From contig JAYMTL010000004.1 of assembly GCA_036897445.1 (NCBI GenBank), positions 186,001 to 250,000 of the forward strand: 64,000 nt of DNA, given 5' to 3'. Each line of letters begins with the position of its first letter. Position 1 is the first letter of the stretch. This DNA is from Pelargonium tetragonum. Taxonomy: Eukaryota; Streptophyta; Magnoliopsida; Geraniales; Geraniaceae. Below the pieces are notes generated by a model that saw only the letters and a list, made by a program, of their open reading frames with translations, was not told where the DNA came from and did not search any database. Below, piece by piece: positions 1 through 14,874 of this stretch. The position numbers were made by a program, and so were the translations under genes.

Positions 1-3000
1 AGATAAGAACTTTAGCCTTTTCTATCAAATTTGGATTCCTTTTCTTAGCCCTTTTGAAAGCGTTTACTTAAAAAGTGTATAATATCGTATCCTTTATTTC
101 TGAAAAGGTAGCTATTAAAGAAAGGACAAGATAAGAAGGGTTTCAGCTTCTGAGTTAGGGTTAGGAATTTCTGAGGGGATTTAGCTGTAGATCCCATTCT
201 AACTAAGGAATGTTGAAAAGCTAGTTTAGGTTCCAGAGTTTAGAGCAGGTAATAAGTTACCAGGAATTCTTCTTTTTTTTTGAATTTCTTAATCTTAATA
301 ATATAGGGGCAAGGAGCTTTTGCTCGGTTGAGGAAGTTCTAGTAAACCAACAAAGTCTTTCTTTCTCACGAATCTGTACAGACAGTCAATACCTGTTGAT
401 TGAATGTTGTTTCTCTACTTCGTACCTCCCAAATAGGTTTTCAAAAGTGGATAGGTTATAAAATAAGCTTTTGTTTAAGGATTTGTAGTTTAAAAAGGCA
501 TATATAAATAAATAAGCTAGGGATTTCTTTTACCTTTTACCCTATAAATTCTAAACTCTGATTTCAGTTAGCTAGTTACTTTCCTGTCACAGCTTATACT
601 ATTTAGAGTGATTTTTATCGGTATATTTATTAGTTTAGTGATATAGTTTCTAAGAGTCTAATAGATAGTAAGTTTGGCATTGTTCTAATTCATTTGTATT
701 CCTTTTTACTTAACAAATATCCTTCATTTTTTTAGTAGGCATTCTTTTCATTTTAAAGACCCGAAGTGATTTGACACACCCTCCCTACCCTTTCGGCAAT
801 ATGTAACTATGATATATCTTTAATAAAAGAAACTTACGAAAGCTGTCTAGGTCAATATTACAATAAAGTTTACAAAGGAAATGCTTTATTAAATTGACAT
901 GCATTATAATACACTAGGAAAACCTTGTTTTCGGTTATCAATATAAGTACAAAAAGTGATTCATATTATATTAATTAAGTAATACTGCTCTGATTATATT
1001 TAAATATCTTTCCATTTCAGGCTTATTGACTTAGTAGCTCAGAACTGGATCTTTCTCTTATGAACTAAAAAAATGACCATATGAAGTAGGATCCCTTTTA
1101 GAACTCAAAACCCTTTAAACTTTGTAGAATTCCAGTACTGCAACTCCCTTGCCTTGTCCTACTCGTGAGGTAAAACAATAACTTTAAAATATTTCCTATA
1201 TAGAATTTGAGTTTGTTTTAGAATTCCCAGACCTCTCTGCTTGCTACATTTTATTTAAACCCCAGTTTCCAAAACCTAATTCTAGACTGTACTTTTCTTA
1301 ATTTAGTTAGTAGGATTTTCACTAGCTAAGAAAAAGACTTTACCTTATAACTTATAAAATGGCACAAAATTGGGATTGGAAGAAACTACTCTATAATAAG
1401 GAAAGATTTTAGCCTAAATTCAAATAAAAGAGTACTTTTTGTTAAAAGCCCCCTTTGTTAAAATTCATACTTTACTAGATTTGCTGGGTCTTACCACATA
1501 AAAACTTCTGAATACTTAGCTCCGTATAGGAAATAGGAAAGCCTTCTTTATTTTTGTGTTATATTTGTTTTTTCTTTACCTTGTTAATTAGGGACTGGTA
1601 AGGGAATGAGAACAACACCAACAGGAAAAAGCAGGATTTCACTTGACTTCATTACTTAAACAAAAACCCTTCCAGAAAACTTAGACTCTTTTCTATTGTA
1701 AAACCCCAACCAAGTTCTTTTTGGAAACTGTTCTTTCATTCTTAAAGCCTATCCTATACTTTATTCATTTCTATTTGGTTATAGTAGACCCCTTACTTAG
1801 GACTTAAAAAGGACTTAGATTCATTTCTATTTGGTAACTAGAACCCCGCCGGAAGCAGAGTAATGAGTTCCTTTACAAATTAAAAACTTTAATAAGACGC
1901 TAAAACAGGAATAACAAAGTAAGAAGGCTTCTCCTTTGTCAATCTCTTTAACCTAAAACCCCTTTAATTTAAGAGTAGTAAATCCCCTATAACCTTAGCG
2001 AGATCCTTTAGAAATGTTAAATAAATTAAGAAATCCAGATTAAAAAGCGCCCGAGTTAATTATATAAATTCTTGCATTTATCACTAGTTTAGGCACCCCT
2101 TCTGGTGTAGTAAGGAAGTTTATACCAATTTCTGAGTCAATATTTACTTTCAGATATTTAGATCTAGGACTAGACTGAGTCTCCCCGGAATTCATAAAAA
2201 AGAAGATTTTCCTTAATAATCGTCCTTGTAACTTGCTACTCTAAAACCGGAGATCAGAGGAACACAAAAAACTTACCTTAGCTAAAGTTCTTTGAATTGT
2301 CTTTAACAGGAACGAGAATACGAAAACAGTAGCTTACCTTTTCATTCCTTATTGCTTACCACAACTAAACTAGAATTTTATGAACCAAAAAAGTTTAGTT
2401 TTAGACGTAAGCGCATTTATTAGAGTGAGTATTGAAGAAGAATTTTTCAGGTTAAGTCTTTTTTAGAATTAAATCTACTTTTGTAATATATATTTTATAG
2501 AGCTTCCCCTATCAGGTTCAACCCATCCTTTGAGTATAACCAGGACTAAAAGATTTAATCGAGCGTACCAAATTCCTTAAAAGAATTACTTTGATATTTA
2601 GCAGACAAGGCCTGGGCTTCTACAATTACTAGACAGCCCCCTTTACTTTTAAGTTATAAAAAGGGTCATTTTTGCTTCAGTATCCCTTTTGCAGGAAAGT
2701 GACTTAGGATTTTTATTCAATTATTCAACAAATATCTGTGTACCCATTAATTAGCCACGGTTTTTTTGTAAACTAGGAGTAGAGTCTCCCTTAACTTTAG
2801 TAAAACCCAATCTCTTTCTTTTATATCAGGATAAGCTTTTCCTTGCGCTAGTTAGTTTAATACTAAGGCCTAAGTCGGTAATTTGTAACTCGTCAGGTAT
2901 ATATACCATTGGGTGTGAATTACCTTCAGAAATTATATAATTACCTTTCTTCCTGTTTGTGAAAAATCTCGATAATTAAGGTAAGGGGGTTTGTTACATT

Positions 3001-6000
3001 CTTTCAAGAAGTATTTGAACCTTTGCATACCGACAAAAAGCTAAAAACTTCACCAACTTTATTAATAAAGAGACTGTACTATATTAATTTTCTCGGACTG
3101 CCTCAGTAACCCAGGCCAAAAACTAAACAGCGCTTTCTTAGTTACAGCACAATCTAAATCTTAATGGAGTTAAGCCGCCGCCTTTATATAAGCCATTTTT
3201 GAGCTAAGGGTCATGCCAGTTATCCATTCAAACCAAAGAGAGGCTTGCTGTTGTAACGTTGATTAGATTCTCATGACGTTTACTCCTTTATTATCTTAAT
3301 ATCTAAATTATTATAAGCTTTGCTCTAGGTATATCATAATAGTAGTTTTAGGTCTATAGGGCTCTTTCTTAAAAGCTAAAGAGATACCAAGGAACTAGGG
3401 ACGGGTATAACACTTTTATAACCCAAGCTTATTCAAATAGAAGCTTCTGTTTTAACTATGGGACTGAGGCGTGTAAATAACACTACTTTCCTATTACATT
3501 TCTATTGCCAAGCCTTGACTTTGTCACCTTTATTTAAATAAGAAGTAAATAAGAAGTAACGAGTCTCCTACACGATAAAAAATTTTTAATCTATGTAAGT
3601 CTTGCAGCTAATAAATACGAGTAAGGAAATTCGCAATTCTCTCAAAAGAGACAGGAATGAAACGCTACTTTCTTTCTAAGTATAAGTTTTCTATAGGTTG
3701 TAAAATTCTGATTTCGTTCGCAAAACAAAATGAGTCAAAATGTGAACTAGAAATGCTACAGTAAAAGTAAAGACTTCTAAGCCTGGGGAAAAGGGCAACT
3801 CTACCTAGAAGGGACCGTGAAGTTAATCTAGGTAGTAAAAGCTTTGGTTTAAGGAATCCCCCTTTATCCTGCAAGAAATTTTGTTGATATACTAAAAATA
3901 AAGAGGCTTCTTGTTTATACCGTATGCATGCGGGTCAGTGTAAAGTTTTTTACGACTGCTTGACGAGGTAAAGGAATAACAGCTATGCTTATATGAGTTT
4001 TTGCCTTGTTGATGAAACTCCCTAACAGGACTCCTCTATTACCTAACAATCGAAAAATTCAAACTAACTTTCTCGTTCAAACTGGCAATATGTACTACTT
4101 CCGGTTCCTTAAGCCCAAGTATTTGCTTAACTGCACAAAGATAATGACCGGTTGAATTGGATTTTTATATAACGGGGGTCCCCCTTTTTTCGTTTCACTT
4201 TTTAAGGGCCTCTCCTTTTACTTACTCAGAGGCTTTTGATTATACTGAATTTTGTTTTGTATATTCAAGGTGTTCCATATAGGGTAGAGTCCTTCTTAAG
4301 GAGCTCCGTTTTAGGTTAACAATTTTCTACTTTCTGTTGAATATGTGTTTCGAGTGGGTATATATGAATTATGTATCCAAAAGAGGTCGTACCCTGTGGT
4401 ATAATCTAAAACTGTGCTTACTATATTTATTTACTAAGGGAATTCCTATCAGGAGAATTAATAAAAAACCAAGAGGGAGATTCTTTTTTGGGAGCTGCTG
4501 TACTAGAGTTTCCTCCTTATAGATTTTGGGGTTAGGGGCGCATGTTCCTATCTTTTCCTGTAGTTAATAAAACCTTCGGGTTGATGAAGAATCAAAAAGC
4601 AAAAAATGTCCTCTCAATACGAAGAGGGTACGGAAACTTTCGTGTAAATTTTTCTTACCGAGGTTCCCCGAGCTAAGGCAGGCTTTCTTTTTCTTATTAT
4701 AGAGCCCGCTATTAAGGAATAGATAACTACTTTCTATTTTAATTTGCAAGGGTTTTAATCTAGTGAATTAGTTAACTCCGGGAATTGTGCGATTGTAGAT
4801 TCGGTTAATACAAGTAAGGGCTTCCCTATTTCCACAAAAGCGGCCGTAAGCCGTGTGCTAAATGGATCTCTTTAGATTAGATAATACAAATTCTAGGCCT
4901 AACCCTTTTAATCCTTTTAGTAGGGAACACTTATTCTTAGCTTTAAACTTCGCCCACTTGAAAATAAAGGAATTCTTTCTACTTACTATATAGCTTCCTT
5001 TGAGATGACTTCGAAAACACTACAAGTATTTAGGTATCATAAAAGTCAAAAAAGAGGAGCTAAAGATTACTGGGATAACGCGCGACCCGTCTTATAAACG
5101 AGGAGTTTAACATAATAAATTAGAAAAACTCTCCAAACCAAGGTTAGAAAGGGGGAGTCTTTCCATTTTCTAATAAGGGGTGTAGGCCCTGTAAAAAGGA
5201 AATCAACGAAACCCGTTTCATCTACTAAGAGATATAAAAATTTAAAGTACTATTACTATATAAAGAATAAAGAGTACCCCAGGAGAATTCCTTTTTTAGG
5301 TACCTGTTTATCAAAGTTTAAGAAAGGATCTATTTCTAAAGAGCCTCTTATTTACATGAAAACCGCTCGTGTTTTTAATACACTAGGATAGAACTCCTCT
5401 ATTATTCTTTTCTAACTTCATTAAACCCCAGGAAGGGTTTCTCGAAAGTTAACCCATTTACATTTAGCTTTTGAAGTTAAGTATAAGCAAGCCGGTTTTG
5501 TAAAGGCTTTAACTTTCACTTTTAAAAGTGCGGCATAAAATGACTTATTATAAAGGACTTGAACTGCCTGCTCTGCTACACTGACGATGTGCTTACCGCT
5601 AGAATTCGAGCCGTGAAGGGCTCCGTATGGGTTATTTTACTATTACTAATGGAACCTTTTTTTTAAGTCAATCTAATAGGCATCCCTCCCTATTATTTAG
5701 AGTAAAACTTTGCTGCCAAAATTCCCGTATTTTTAAGGGTTTCTTAAGACTAAATGGGATCTCCTAGGACTATGAGAGCCTTTTTTATTAACATTGTTTT
5801 AGGTCCACGAGTTGCCTTTTGATATATCCCCGATACTAGCCAGTTTAAATAAAAAAGGGGGGCTTTTCTAGATCCTAGATCTTTATAACTTTATAAGAGG
5901 ATTTTCTCTATGGATTTCTTTAAGATTTTTTTACTTAGAACATAGATTTTTGGTAGAGTCGTAGTTCATAACAAGGAGTAAATCCGGAAGTCAAAAGCTA

Positions 6001-9000
6001 TGCCTTAAGTTTTGGATCACGTTGTGACTTGAAGCACTTAAAGAAGTTATTAAATAAAGTTAGAGCTAGGGTCCCCTTATTATGCTTAGTAGTTTCGAAA
6101 TTCAAAATTCATACATTCTAATTCCTACTGAGTTAAAAGTCACAGGCCCTTACAACAGGGTTATATCGAAGCTCTTAGGATTCCCTTAAGATTTAGCTAC
6201 TGGGAGTAAGAAGATACAAATTTTTCTCTAACCTAGTTTGGTTCTGGAAACTCAAAATTTTTTATGTACGCAAAGCGAACACGAAGATACTTAGCAGCTA
6301 GGCCCTCCGCTTTAAGCCCCTAGATTTTCTTCATCATGGTATTCTCTACCGGCCGGGGATTCTAGATTAGGTTATCCTAAAAGGGAGCTTCCGTTATGTG
6401 ACTCTGTTAAGCATGGGCCCTCTTGCCAAGGCATACCTGGGGAGGTTTACTTATCTTGTATATATATCCAATCTTTTACTTCATTTTACTTGAAGTGGAA
6501 GTGTAAACTATAATGGCTTCGAATAACCCTTAGCTTAGAGAGGGGTGTCCTTTTTCTCTATACTTTTACATTTGAAAAGCTCTACTACGAAATATCAATT
6601 TTTATTTTACTTTAACGAGTTTCATTTTATAAGAATTTTTCCCACGGTTCCCTTTTGTCAATATAATATATAGCGGCAGTGATAGATAGGAATTTGGAAA
6701 CTATAGAGCAAGAAAGGCTGGGTTGATAAAATATCAAATAAGCATTTACACAAGGAAAGTGAATAGGCAAGGAAGTTACAAGTTTTGGTATGCTGTGCGC
6801 GCTTGCACATAAAGTAATTCAAATTTGGTACTTATTATTTGCTTTGGCTTATCAGATATTAAAGGATAACCCCTTACTTAACCCGTAAACTTTTTTAAGA
6901 GTTTGTAGGTACGGATACTAAAAAAAGTGAGTTCTAGTTATTAGTTTTATAGACTATTATATCAGTAAGCAAAACATTGTTTTTAATGTAAGTTTTGATA
7001 TAGCCGTAGTCACAAGGTATCCTATTTTACTTTTAGGTTTATAGGAATAGCAAGGATACTCCTTATAAAAAAATTTATAAAGTAGGGGAGAGTCCACCAG
7101 ACATCACTGCAAGAATTTATTTCAATCAAGTTTAGAATTTTGGATTACAGCTTCCTTATAAAAGGTATTCCTAATTGTCCGTTGTTTAAAGGGTTAAGGG
7201 TTGGAGAGCTATATTCAAGTTCCTGGTAATTAGATATTTAATCAGTATTAACCAAACTTAAAAAGGGGACATAACAAATATTAGGTCTTATAGGACACCT
7301 CGATAAGGAACTCCTTTAAAGGAGGCCCTTAGCCCCAAAGCTACTAGCTAACACTCAAACCAATCAGGCAAGCTCCTTTTCCTTATCAACATAGAATCCG
7401 GGCTTCTTATAGTATAAGAAGCCCTCCTCCCTTTATAGGGTACCCGGAGATTTCTATTGAATAAATGTCAGTAATAAAGGAGAACCCTTACCAAGAATTT
7501 TAGAAAACCTAAAGCTAGACATTCAGGCGCTAACTTATGACGAGCCCCTATGCTTATAAGGAAACCCGGTCTAAGAAGGCAGCAGTAATTTGCTCATAGC
7601 GGGTATAAACCAATTAAAATACACAAAAGCAGCTGCTCTCTTTTTAATTGAGCTCCCTTGGGGTCCAAGCACTACTTTTTAAAAACAGAGGCTCAAAGAG
7701 TTACCCCTATTAACAATATAAGTGGAACAACGTTCTATCTCAAATTTCAAGGCCATTATATATAGATTTTTTAAGCCAAATACCCCATTTTTTTTAGGTA
7801 TCCTCTAAAGCAAGTTTGAAACCCTAAAACAGGGTTATACTAGGATTGCTTTCTTAAAGAACTGTAAATTCCCTTATCCTATATATAAGGGAACCTCTCT
7901 TCGCTCTGCCACCAGGATTAAAAAAGAGGGGTGCTTAAAACTCTTTAGTCTTAATTTGTTACTTTAACAAAGTGAATTCTCTCGCTTTTTTACCAGATAC
8001 GAGTACGTAAGGGTGCCGCAAATACAAGTATAAACCCGCCTCAAAAGACCTGTCAAATTGGAGATTATAGCTTTCACTAGTCAAAATCTTAGTTACAGCT
8101 TTAAGAATCCCCAGCACTCTTGTAGTCAGTAGAACATTCATTTATATGTATGACTCATGAAGTCGGCTTTTGATACTATTCGAGAATACGGCGATAGTTT
8201 GGGTCTTTATATCTATATAAGAGAATTTTCTCAGGATTCCTTGAGAAGTAGTCAATTTCAATAAAGGAGCAGAATTCCTAATATTTGTGTAAGGAATGCC
8301 CAGAAAAGGATAAAGAGTAGCAATACCCTATTTTGGAACCTATTCGTGGGGATTTCGGAGCTTAAAAGTAAACCCGTTTTTTACAATGCCATACACTCTT
8401 ACAACGTCGAGGATTTAACATTTATGATTATAAAATCCGAAACTTGCTATTCTACTACTCAATTATTCTAAACCGACCCGTCCTTAAATTAAATAAAGGG
8501 GTTTTGATAGCACTTTTCCTTGACGAACTTTTGACTTTAGAATCCCTTTCTAAAATTTTTTGAACAAAAACTGAGTTACTGAACCACTATGTAAACTCTA
8601 TTTCTAGATAATCCAGAAAAAGATAAAACCAATTGCCAGGTGCTGCAGGTTTTCAAATTCTGAGCCTCTTGGTATACCTGGTACGGGTTTGATTAATCCA
8701 CTACAGCAGCACCACTTATGAAAGACCCTTTAGAGTAAAAAACTTACCGAGGATATTAGCAGCGGGAGTTCCGCATACATAAATTTCCGCGCCCTACATA
8801 TAAAAAGAAAAGGATTTCCCTAACAAGGCTATTCAAACAAAATATCCTTAGGTAATTTAGGGAGCCATAACCTATAAGTGAAATTTACCCTCTTATTCTT
8901 GTGCATCAAGCGGCATTTTTTTACTCTTACTAGGGACTTGCCCAAGGAAACCGATAGCACTGAGACGCAGTATAGAAAATCTAAAAGCACTTGAAAAAAT
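1..9000. other. Gene-free AT-rich background
   Basis: I see no gene, RNA gene or mobile element here. The open frames of 60-69 codons at 3665-3874 (-), 4337-4522 (+), 4564-4749 (-) and 7959-8141 (-) have no recognisable motif and are the size expected by chance. Short G/C palindromes occur, such as five G, T, five C at 4174-4184 and a 5-bp stem at 5608-5623, but nothing marks them as regulatory. CG dinucleotides look scarcer than GC in the first kilobase, by a hand count only. Confidence 0.75.
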
Positions 9001-9420
9001 GTAGAATAGTAATAGACTCAGAATAAGCAAATGCAAATTAGCGAGAATCCGTAAGCAAGTGATAATATTGACAAAGTGCTAACAAGAGTAAGAATAACTT
9101 TTAGAAAAGTAGTTATAATCGCGAGGAATAAGATAGACCAAAAGGAAGATGAATAAATAGAGGAGAAGAGATGAAGAAAACCTTAAAGTGCATAGCCTAA
9201 GACTTTAATTTGAAACGAAGAGAAGAATGAGAGCAAATCCTATAAGAATTAGAATACCGCCGAGACTAAAAGTATTCTGTAACACTCATTTTCGAGAAGT
9301 GACAGAACTGTATAAAAAGTAGGGAAGCAAAAGCAAGACATAAAGAAGGTAGTGGGGAATGCAGTTCTACAGAATTTGTGATAAAGAGCGTAAAGGAATG
9401 TCCTCAAGTTAAGAATATGA
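9001..9420 (+). other. Purine-rich strand-asymmetric tract
   Basis: The plus strand is strongly biased to A and G for about 400 bases, with many AAGA, GAGAAG and GAATAAG words, while the flanks are balanced. The texture resembles the Lys-codon islands further on, such as 15541-15871, but stops interrupt every frame and I find no run of the GGT/GCT/AAG codon pattern that marks those islands. It could be an older member of the same family, or simply a purine tract. No function is assigned. Confidence 0.45.
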
Positions 9421-12400
9421 TCCGTCTACAAAAAAGAATGGTAACCATCCACTTTTCTGTTTCGGGAGTTGTATTTAAAAGAGCTTTATATTATAGCATA
9501 ATAATCCAAAAATGAAGTAAACCATTGCACGTCCATTCGATTCTAAGATTTTTGAAGTGTTACATTATTTAATTTACGAGTGCAGGTATAAAGTCCTTTT
9601 TTTTTTATTTCAAAAACCAAAGAGAGTACTGGCCCAAGAGTCTTCTGTCAATTTCGTACTTTCGTTAAGTGAGTCGCTTTAATTATAATTTGGTATGCTT
9701 GTGTAATGAGATTGTGGGTTGTTAACTTGTATATTATATACGTTATATCTTAAGTGAAAATTCCGCTCTTAAAATTTGTTGATAAACTTCTGTATAAGTA
9801 AGAGTAGAGTCCCTAAAATTAGTATTTTTAGTTATAATCCAAAAGTAAAAAAGAAACCCTTGAATTTCTACCTGATGCTGTTTCTAACTGATATATTTTT
9901 TTAATTCTAAATACCTTATATAAAAGCACTGTCAAGGCCTGGGGATTTCCGTTAAGTCCAAAAAAAATTTTTGAGTTGATTAAAGTATTTTAACGATTAT
10001 TATTTGCAGTGTAACTAAAATTGTTATAGACTCAGATTTCTGCTGGGCAATTTTACTAAAAATAGATATGCCCGTGAGAAGCTTGGGTTAAGACCTATCT
10101 TTGATACTCCACAAAAGGGAAAAGTGTGTTTCATTATAAATCCGTGAAGGTTTCCTCGGAATTTCTTGTTTATTCTAAAATGAGCTTGAATTAAAACCAG
10201 AAAAAGGGAAGCGTTCCCAAAAAGCATACAATTTTCGCGCTATGCCCAATCTCGTTCAAGTATCAATTTCACGGATATTTATTGACTAGCAAAAAATTTT
10301 GGGATTAAAGCATAAAACTTCTTTAGAGTACTCCCCGAAATAAATATTTAAAGAAAAGGCGGTAGCCACTTACTTTGAAGAGGTTCCCTTATTTTTTGTG
10401 GCTTGTTATGACTTATTTAGTAGCTTCTCTGCCTTGCTAAGATTGTCTTCTGGTTCTATATTCCCTTTTTCGTTAGGATCTCTATATGATATGTTACAAG
10501 AGTTCCTAGAATACAAAGACAAAGCTTTGAGTTGGGTTACACTATGCTAAGGAAGGCCTTGTTGATAGGGGTGCAACCTGCATGAAAATGCTTTAAGATT
10601 ACCCGCGGATCCTAATATAGAAATTCTGGGTTATCATACCCGTGTAAAGCTTGGTAAGCGGACCCTTGTTTCTAGTAAAACGTACTTAGAATAGTTTGGA
10701 AGGAAGCCCTCTGCTTTCATACATATAGTTAATTTTAGAAATTATTTACTTGACAATCTAAAGACTAAGTTATAATACTAACCCCTATAAGCTTTATTAT
10801 CTCTTCGCGTAACCGGTATTAAGTACTTAGTAATCCCTAACCCCCGTAAAAGGGAGTGACTCCTACATTTATTTGCCACGGGATCCTCTGAAATTTATTT
10901 AAGGACTTTAACAGAGTAAAGTTCTGCTCAAATCTTGTTTTTAAAAGATTTAAAACAGATTATACAAGTAAAGAGTACTCGAACTAAACTCCTAGACTAC
11001 TTTCGAAAAGTGTTCTTGACATTTATATAATAGAACGGCTTGGCTTGTGCCTTTGGGTTAATGAAGCAAGACTCCCTCTACCAGGGTAAAAAAATAAGGC
11101 AGAAACTATTATCATATATATTATTTCTCGGCGCTAATCGGTTAATTTTAAGTAGTGGGGCCTCCATTAGTATTTTGTAATTACAGAATTGAGGACATAA
11201 AGCATAAAATTAAGGGGGACTGGATATGAAAATAGAATGCAGAAAGTCTCAAATAGAGTACTGACTCAGCTATTAAGTATATAACTTGCTTTGTTTATAA
11301 AAAGAAGCTTCAACAAAAGTAAACCTTTAAATCTCAAGGTACAAAGTAAGCACGTATCTTACAACTTGACTGTACCTATTTTAAAACAAGGAAAAGGCCT
11401 ACGTAAAAAGAGTAATGAATAATAAAAAAGGGTATCCTACATAGGTTTAGTTTAAATCACTTTAGGGCTACCGATGTAAATTAGACCAAAATCCAGGGTT
11501 TAGGATAAAAAGGTTTCCGGCTAAAAGCCAAGGATTTCCTTTTAGAGTGATTTTTAGCTTCATAAAAAGTTTTTGATTTTTAATATTCTAATACATCGAA
11601 TTTTCTTTAAGGTTCTCTATTTATTGGTGTGTTAGACTCGAGTTCTAGTACTATTAGGGATTTAGGCTCTCCTACTTTTCTTATGCTATTCCTGCCTATA
11701 AATTAGCAAGTATTCCCTCCGCGAGAAAGATAGCATTTTTTGGGCTCTTTCTCAAAAATCGATCAGAAATTAAGTTTAATTTACTGAATTACTCACCTAT
11801 AAAGGAATCCCTTAAATTTTGCTAACTGGGGTTGGTATAAGGACCTTTAATTGTAGTTATATAAGCTTTGTGGTAAGGGTCCTCTCTGTTTGAAATAGAA
11901 AAACCCTCTGCATGTAATAGAGATCCTTAAAAAAGTCGAAAATTCCTTGACAAAAGACAAAGCCAATCGTTGTATCGAGTCCGACGTGCAACGGCTCGAA
12001 AAGACTCTTTTACAATCTGGTCCGTGTACTTTTGGGTTGTCCTTACGGAGTAAGAAATCCTGGTTATATACTTATGAATTTAAGCCTCTAAATATTAAGA
12101 AAAGTAAGCTCTACCCGGGTGTTAAGCTACTAGAATTCTATACAGTTGCTAGTCTTGTGAAAATCTGGGGTCTTTACTCAGGTTAAATCGGCGCGAAGAG
12201 TTTGAATTTTTTAGGTTCTATTTTACTCGAAGGGATCCCCCGTATTAGTTCTTATATGTCCTTATGCAGCTACGATTACTTTTAAAAGTAGTAAAAGGGC
12301 GAATCAGATCCATCTGCAGCTAGGCTACTCTCAACAAAAAGAAAACAGATACTTATATCAAGTCAATGCACCCTGAAGCTTCTCTATGACCCTAGATTCT

Positions 12401-14592
12401 TCGTTAAGATTAAAAGCTTTCCTACTTGATTGTTTCCTTTGTCAGCCCATTCTATTGATAAAAATTGAAAAGGGAACCCCTGTATTCTCGTTATAAAAGC
12501 CAATAGGTCTGTTTCATTATTGAATAGTTATTTCTCGGCTAAAGTTACTCTTACCGGTATTGTACTGTGTCGAAAATAGGGGGTCCTCTCCTTACTAGTG
12601 GTTATTCAGCAGTGCTTTAACAAACCTTAGACTAAACATTCGTAATTCGTAACTAACCCAGCTCAAATTTCGAGGGTAATCCGTATACGTAAAGAGTCTA
12701 TAATCGTCCGCAAAACTTGTCTACTATTTAATTAATTAGCCGTAATCTTTGGGAGTGCTTGCTTTTTTGTTTAGTCTACACCTTTCGGTCAAATTACTCG
12801 GAACATACAGATTTGATTTTATCAAGTGCTTCGGAGCCTTGAGTTCTATAACTAGAGCTATCTCTTAAACCTTATACAATCCTAAGTCCTATTTGTTAAG
12901 CTCCTTAAAAATGGGTTCACTACACCCCCAAAAATGCCCGTAATCCATAGGTTCAAATACTTTACATATAAGGGAGCACTAAGATTTACTAAAAAAAAGG
13001 AGACTTAAAAGGGTAAAAACCCTAGAATAAAAGCGCTTATATAGAAAGATATGCTTTTTCTCCTTATCTGTACTCTAAACTTTACTTCCCAATAACAGCA
13101 CGCTAAAGCCGGTGGCGGATAAGTCATGAAAGAGGTACTTTTGAAAAAGCATCCGGATTCCCTTAAGAAATAGGTTTAACTGTCGAAATTAGGAAGATGT
13201 TACCTAAGAAAAAGGACCGACCACTCGAATTGAAAAACCTTAGGTAGTATACATAGGTTCCTATCAAACAGAGGATAAAGGACAATTTTATAAAAAAGGA
13301 GAACTCGAGTCCTTCAAAATGAATTTGAATAGTAAACGGTGGGCAAGCTACTCGAATTTTTTATAGAACTACCTCGTTTACAGATTAGACTAGTCAGAAA
13401 AAGGCATGTCTACTTACATAGAAGGACTCTTACCCACTAAAAAATGAAAAACGTTAGCTTACTAAGACTAAACTTATGCTTTGGATAATTAGGTATAACA
13501 CAAGAATCCTAATGCGAAGTCAGAGCTACAAAAACAAAGACTTTCAATATTACAATATTATACGACACCATGGGAAACTCACTCATAAGTAAAAGCGAAA
13601 CAAAGAGTATTCTATTAATAGGGGAACCCGCTTAATCTTTTCTAAAAAAAAATACTGGATACCTAAATTGGAACAGAAAAACTAAGAAACTATAAGAATA
13701 CCTTTATTAAGGAACCGGGCTTTATATACTCCTTCTTGCTATATGTTAGATTGAGATTCTTATGGTAAGTAATAGGAATCTCTTGATCCAGTATACCGTT
13801 TTAATACTATTAATTAACTAAATCCTGTTGATATATTCTAGTGATAGCTATTCCTTTTATTTTGTCTAGGTGTTCCTGAGGTAGTCTTTAGAATTCCTCT
13901 GGCCTTTAAGAGCGTCTATAGTCAAGAATTACTCTGTATAGTAGACTCCGTTTTTGTAAGAGCTCTTCTTATGACTTTCTACTTTTAAGTTACTCTAGAT
14001 ATGAAAGAAATTCTTTTTAGAACTTTGACCCGATTTGAACCAACAGCTGCCTTTAGGGTATCAAAGACTCCTTAAGTGAATCTAGACCCCTAAAATTCCT
14101 TGTCTTATTGCTAATTTACTAACAGGCTTCTCCTCACTTCGAAAAAAGTACTTGGACTTTCTTAGCTGAACTTGTATAACTTAAGTAAGGGAGCTTTTGA
14201 TCTCTTCTAAGGATCCTCTTCCAGGAAACCCGGCCTTTATTTAAAAACCCATTTTTATTACCGAAAGGTTTTGAATCTGTGACTGTTACTGGGTCAGCTT
14301 ATGGATCCTATCAACATTGAACTTGAGTTTACTTTACCAAAGATAAGTAAATGCATAGTAAAACTTATAAAAAATGGGGAACCTTAGCATAAATGCAAGA
14401 GCTTCACGCACTCTTATGAAATGAAAATCTAAGGAATTCTGATCGGCTTCTGCCAACCTTTCATTAAGCACTCCTTGTTTTCTTACTTTTTATACTCCCG
14501 ATCTCAGTAATTTTAGGTTTTTATAAGCTATTTTTTCTTTAAACTCTTAGATTTTATAGTCCCTACATTTTAGTAGTGAATGCTCTATTTGA
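9421..14592. other. Gene-free AT-rich background
   Basis: No gene can be supported. Open frames at 10024-10227 (-, 67 codons) and 11947-12186 (+, 79 codons, starting at TTG) show no domain or signal I recognise and fit chance. A T-arm-like decamer on the minus strand at 14032-14041 lacks the rest of a tRNA. Confidence 0.7.
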
Positions 14593-14874
14593 ATTTCTCT
14601 AACTCTTAAAACACTCTTTATACTTTATGAAGGAAGACTTTTAGTATCCGTTATAGTATCTTTCCTTCACGAGGTTTGGATAGCACAAGGTAACGAAGTT
14701 CAAGGAAAGGTATTAACTCCTAATTTGAAAGGTGTAGATTCATTAAATAATCCAAAACCCAGAATTTTTGTTAATGTAATAAACGGCAGTTATTTCCAGT
14801 ATAACGTATATAACGTAATGAAGATAACGCATATGGATAGGATTTTACTCTTTATTATTTCAATTCCTAAATGA
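14593..14874 (+). other. Open frame of 93 codons, possible relic of the Lys-rich family
   Basis: This frame is open for 93 codons but has no ATG near its beginning and no recognisable domain. Its middle reads HEVWIAQGNEVQGKV and then LTPNLKGVD. Two DNA words tie it to the islands. A 15-mer at 14686-14700 recurs exactly at 40084-40098, just after the 39.9-kb island. The stretch 14705-14722 matches the reverse complement of 59143-59159 except for one inserted base. The length alone is expected by chance several times in 64 kb, so only the shared words argue for it. I do not recognise a product. Confidence 0.3.

Noticed and set aside
5608-5623. GAGCC-GTGAAG-GGCTC hairpin as terminator or domain V
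   Set aside because: There is no T-run after it, no adjoining gene and no domain V consensus beyond the first bases.
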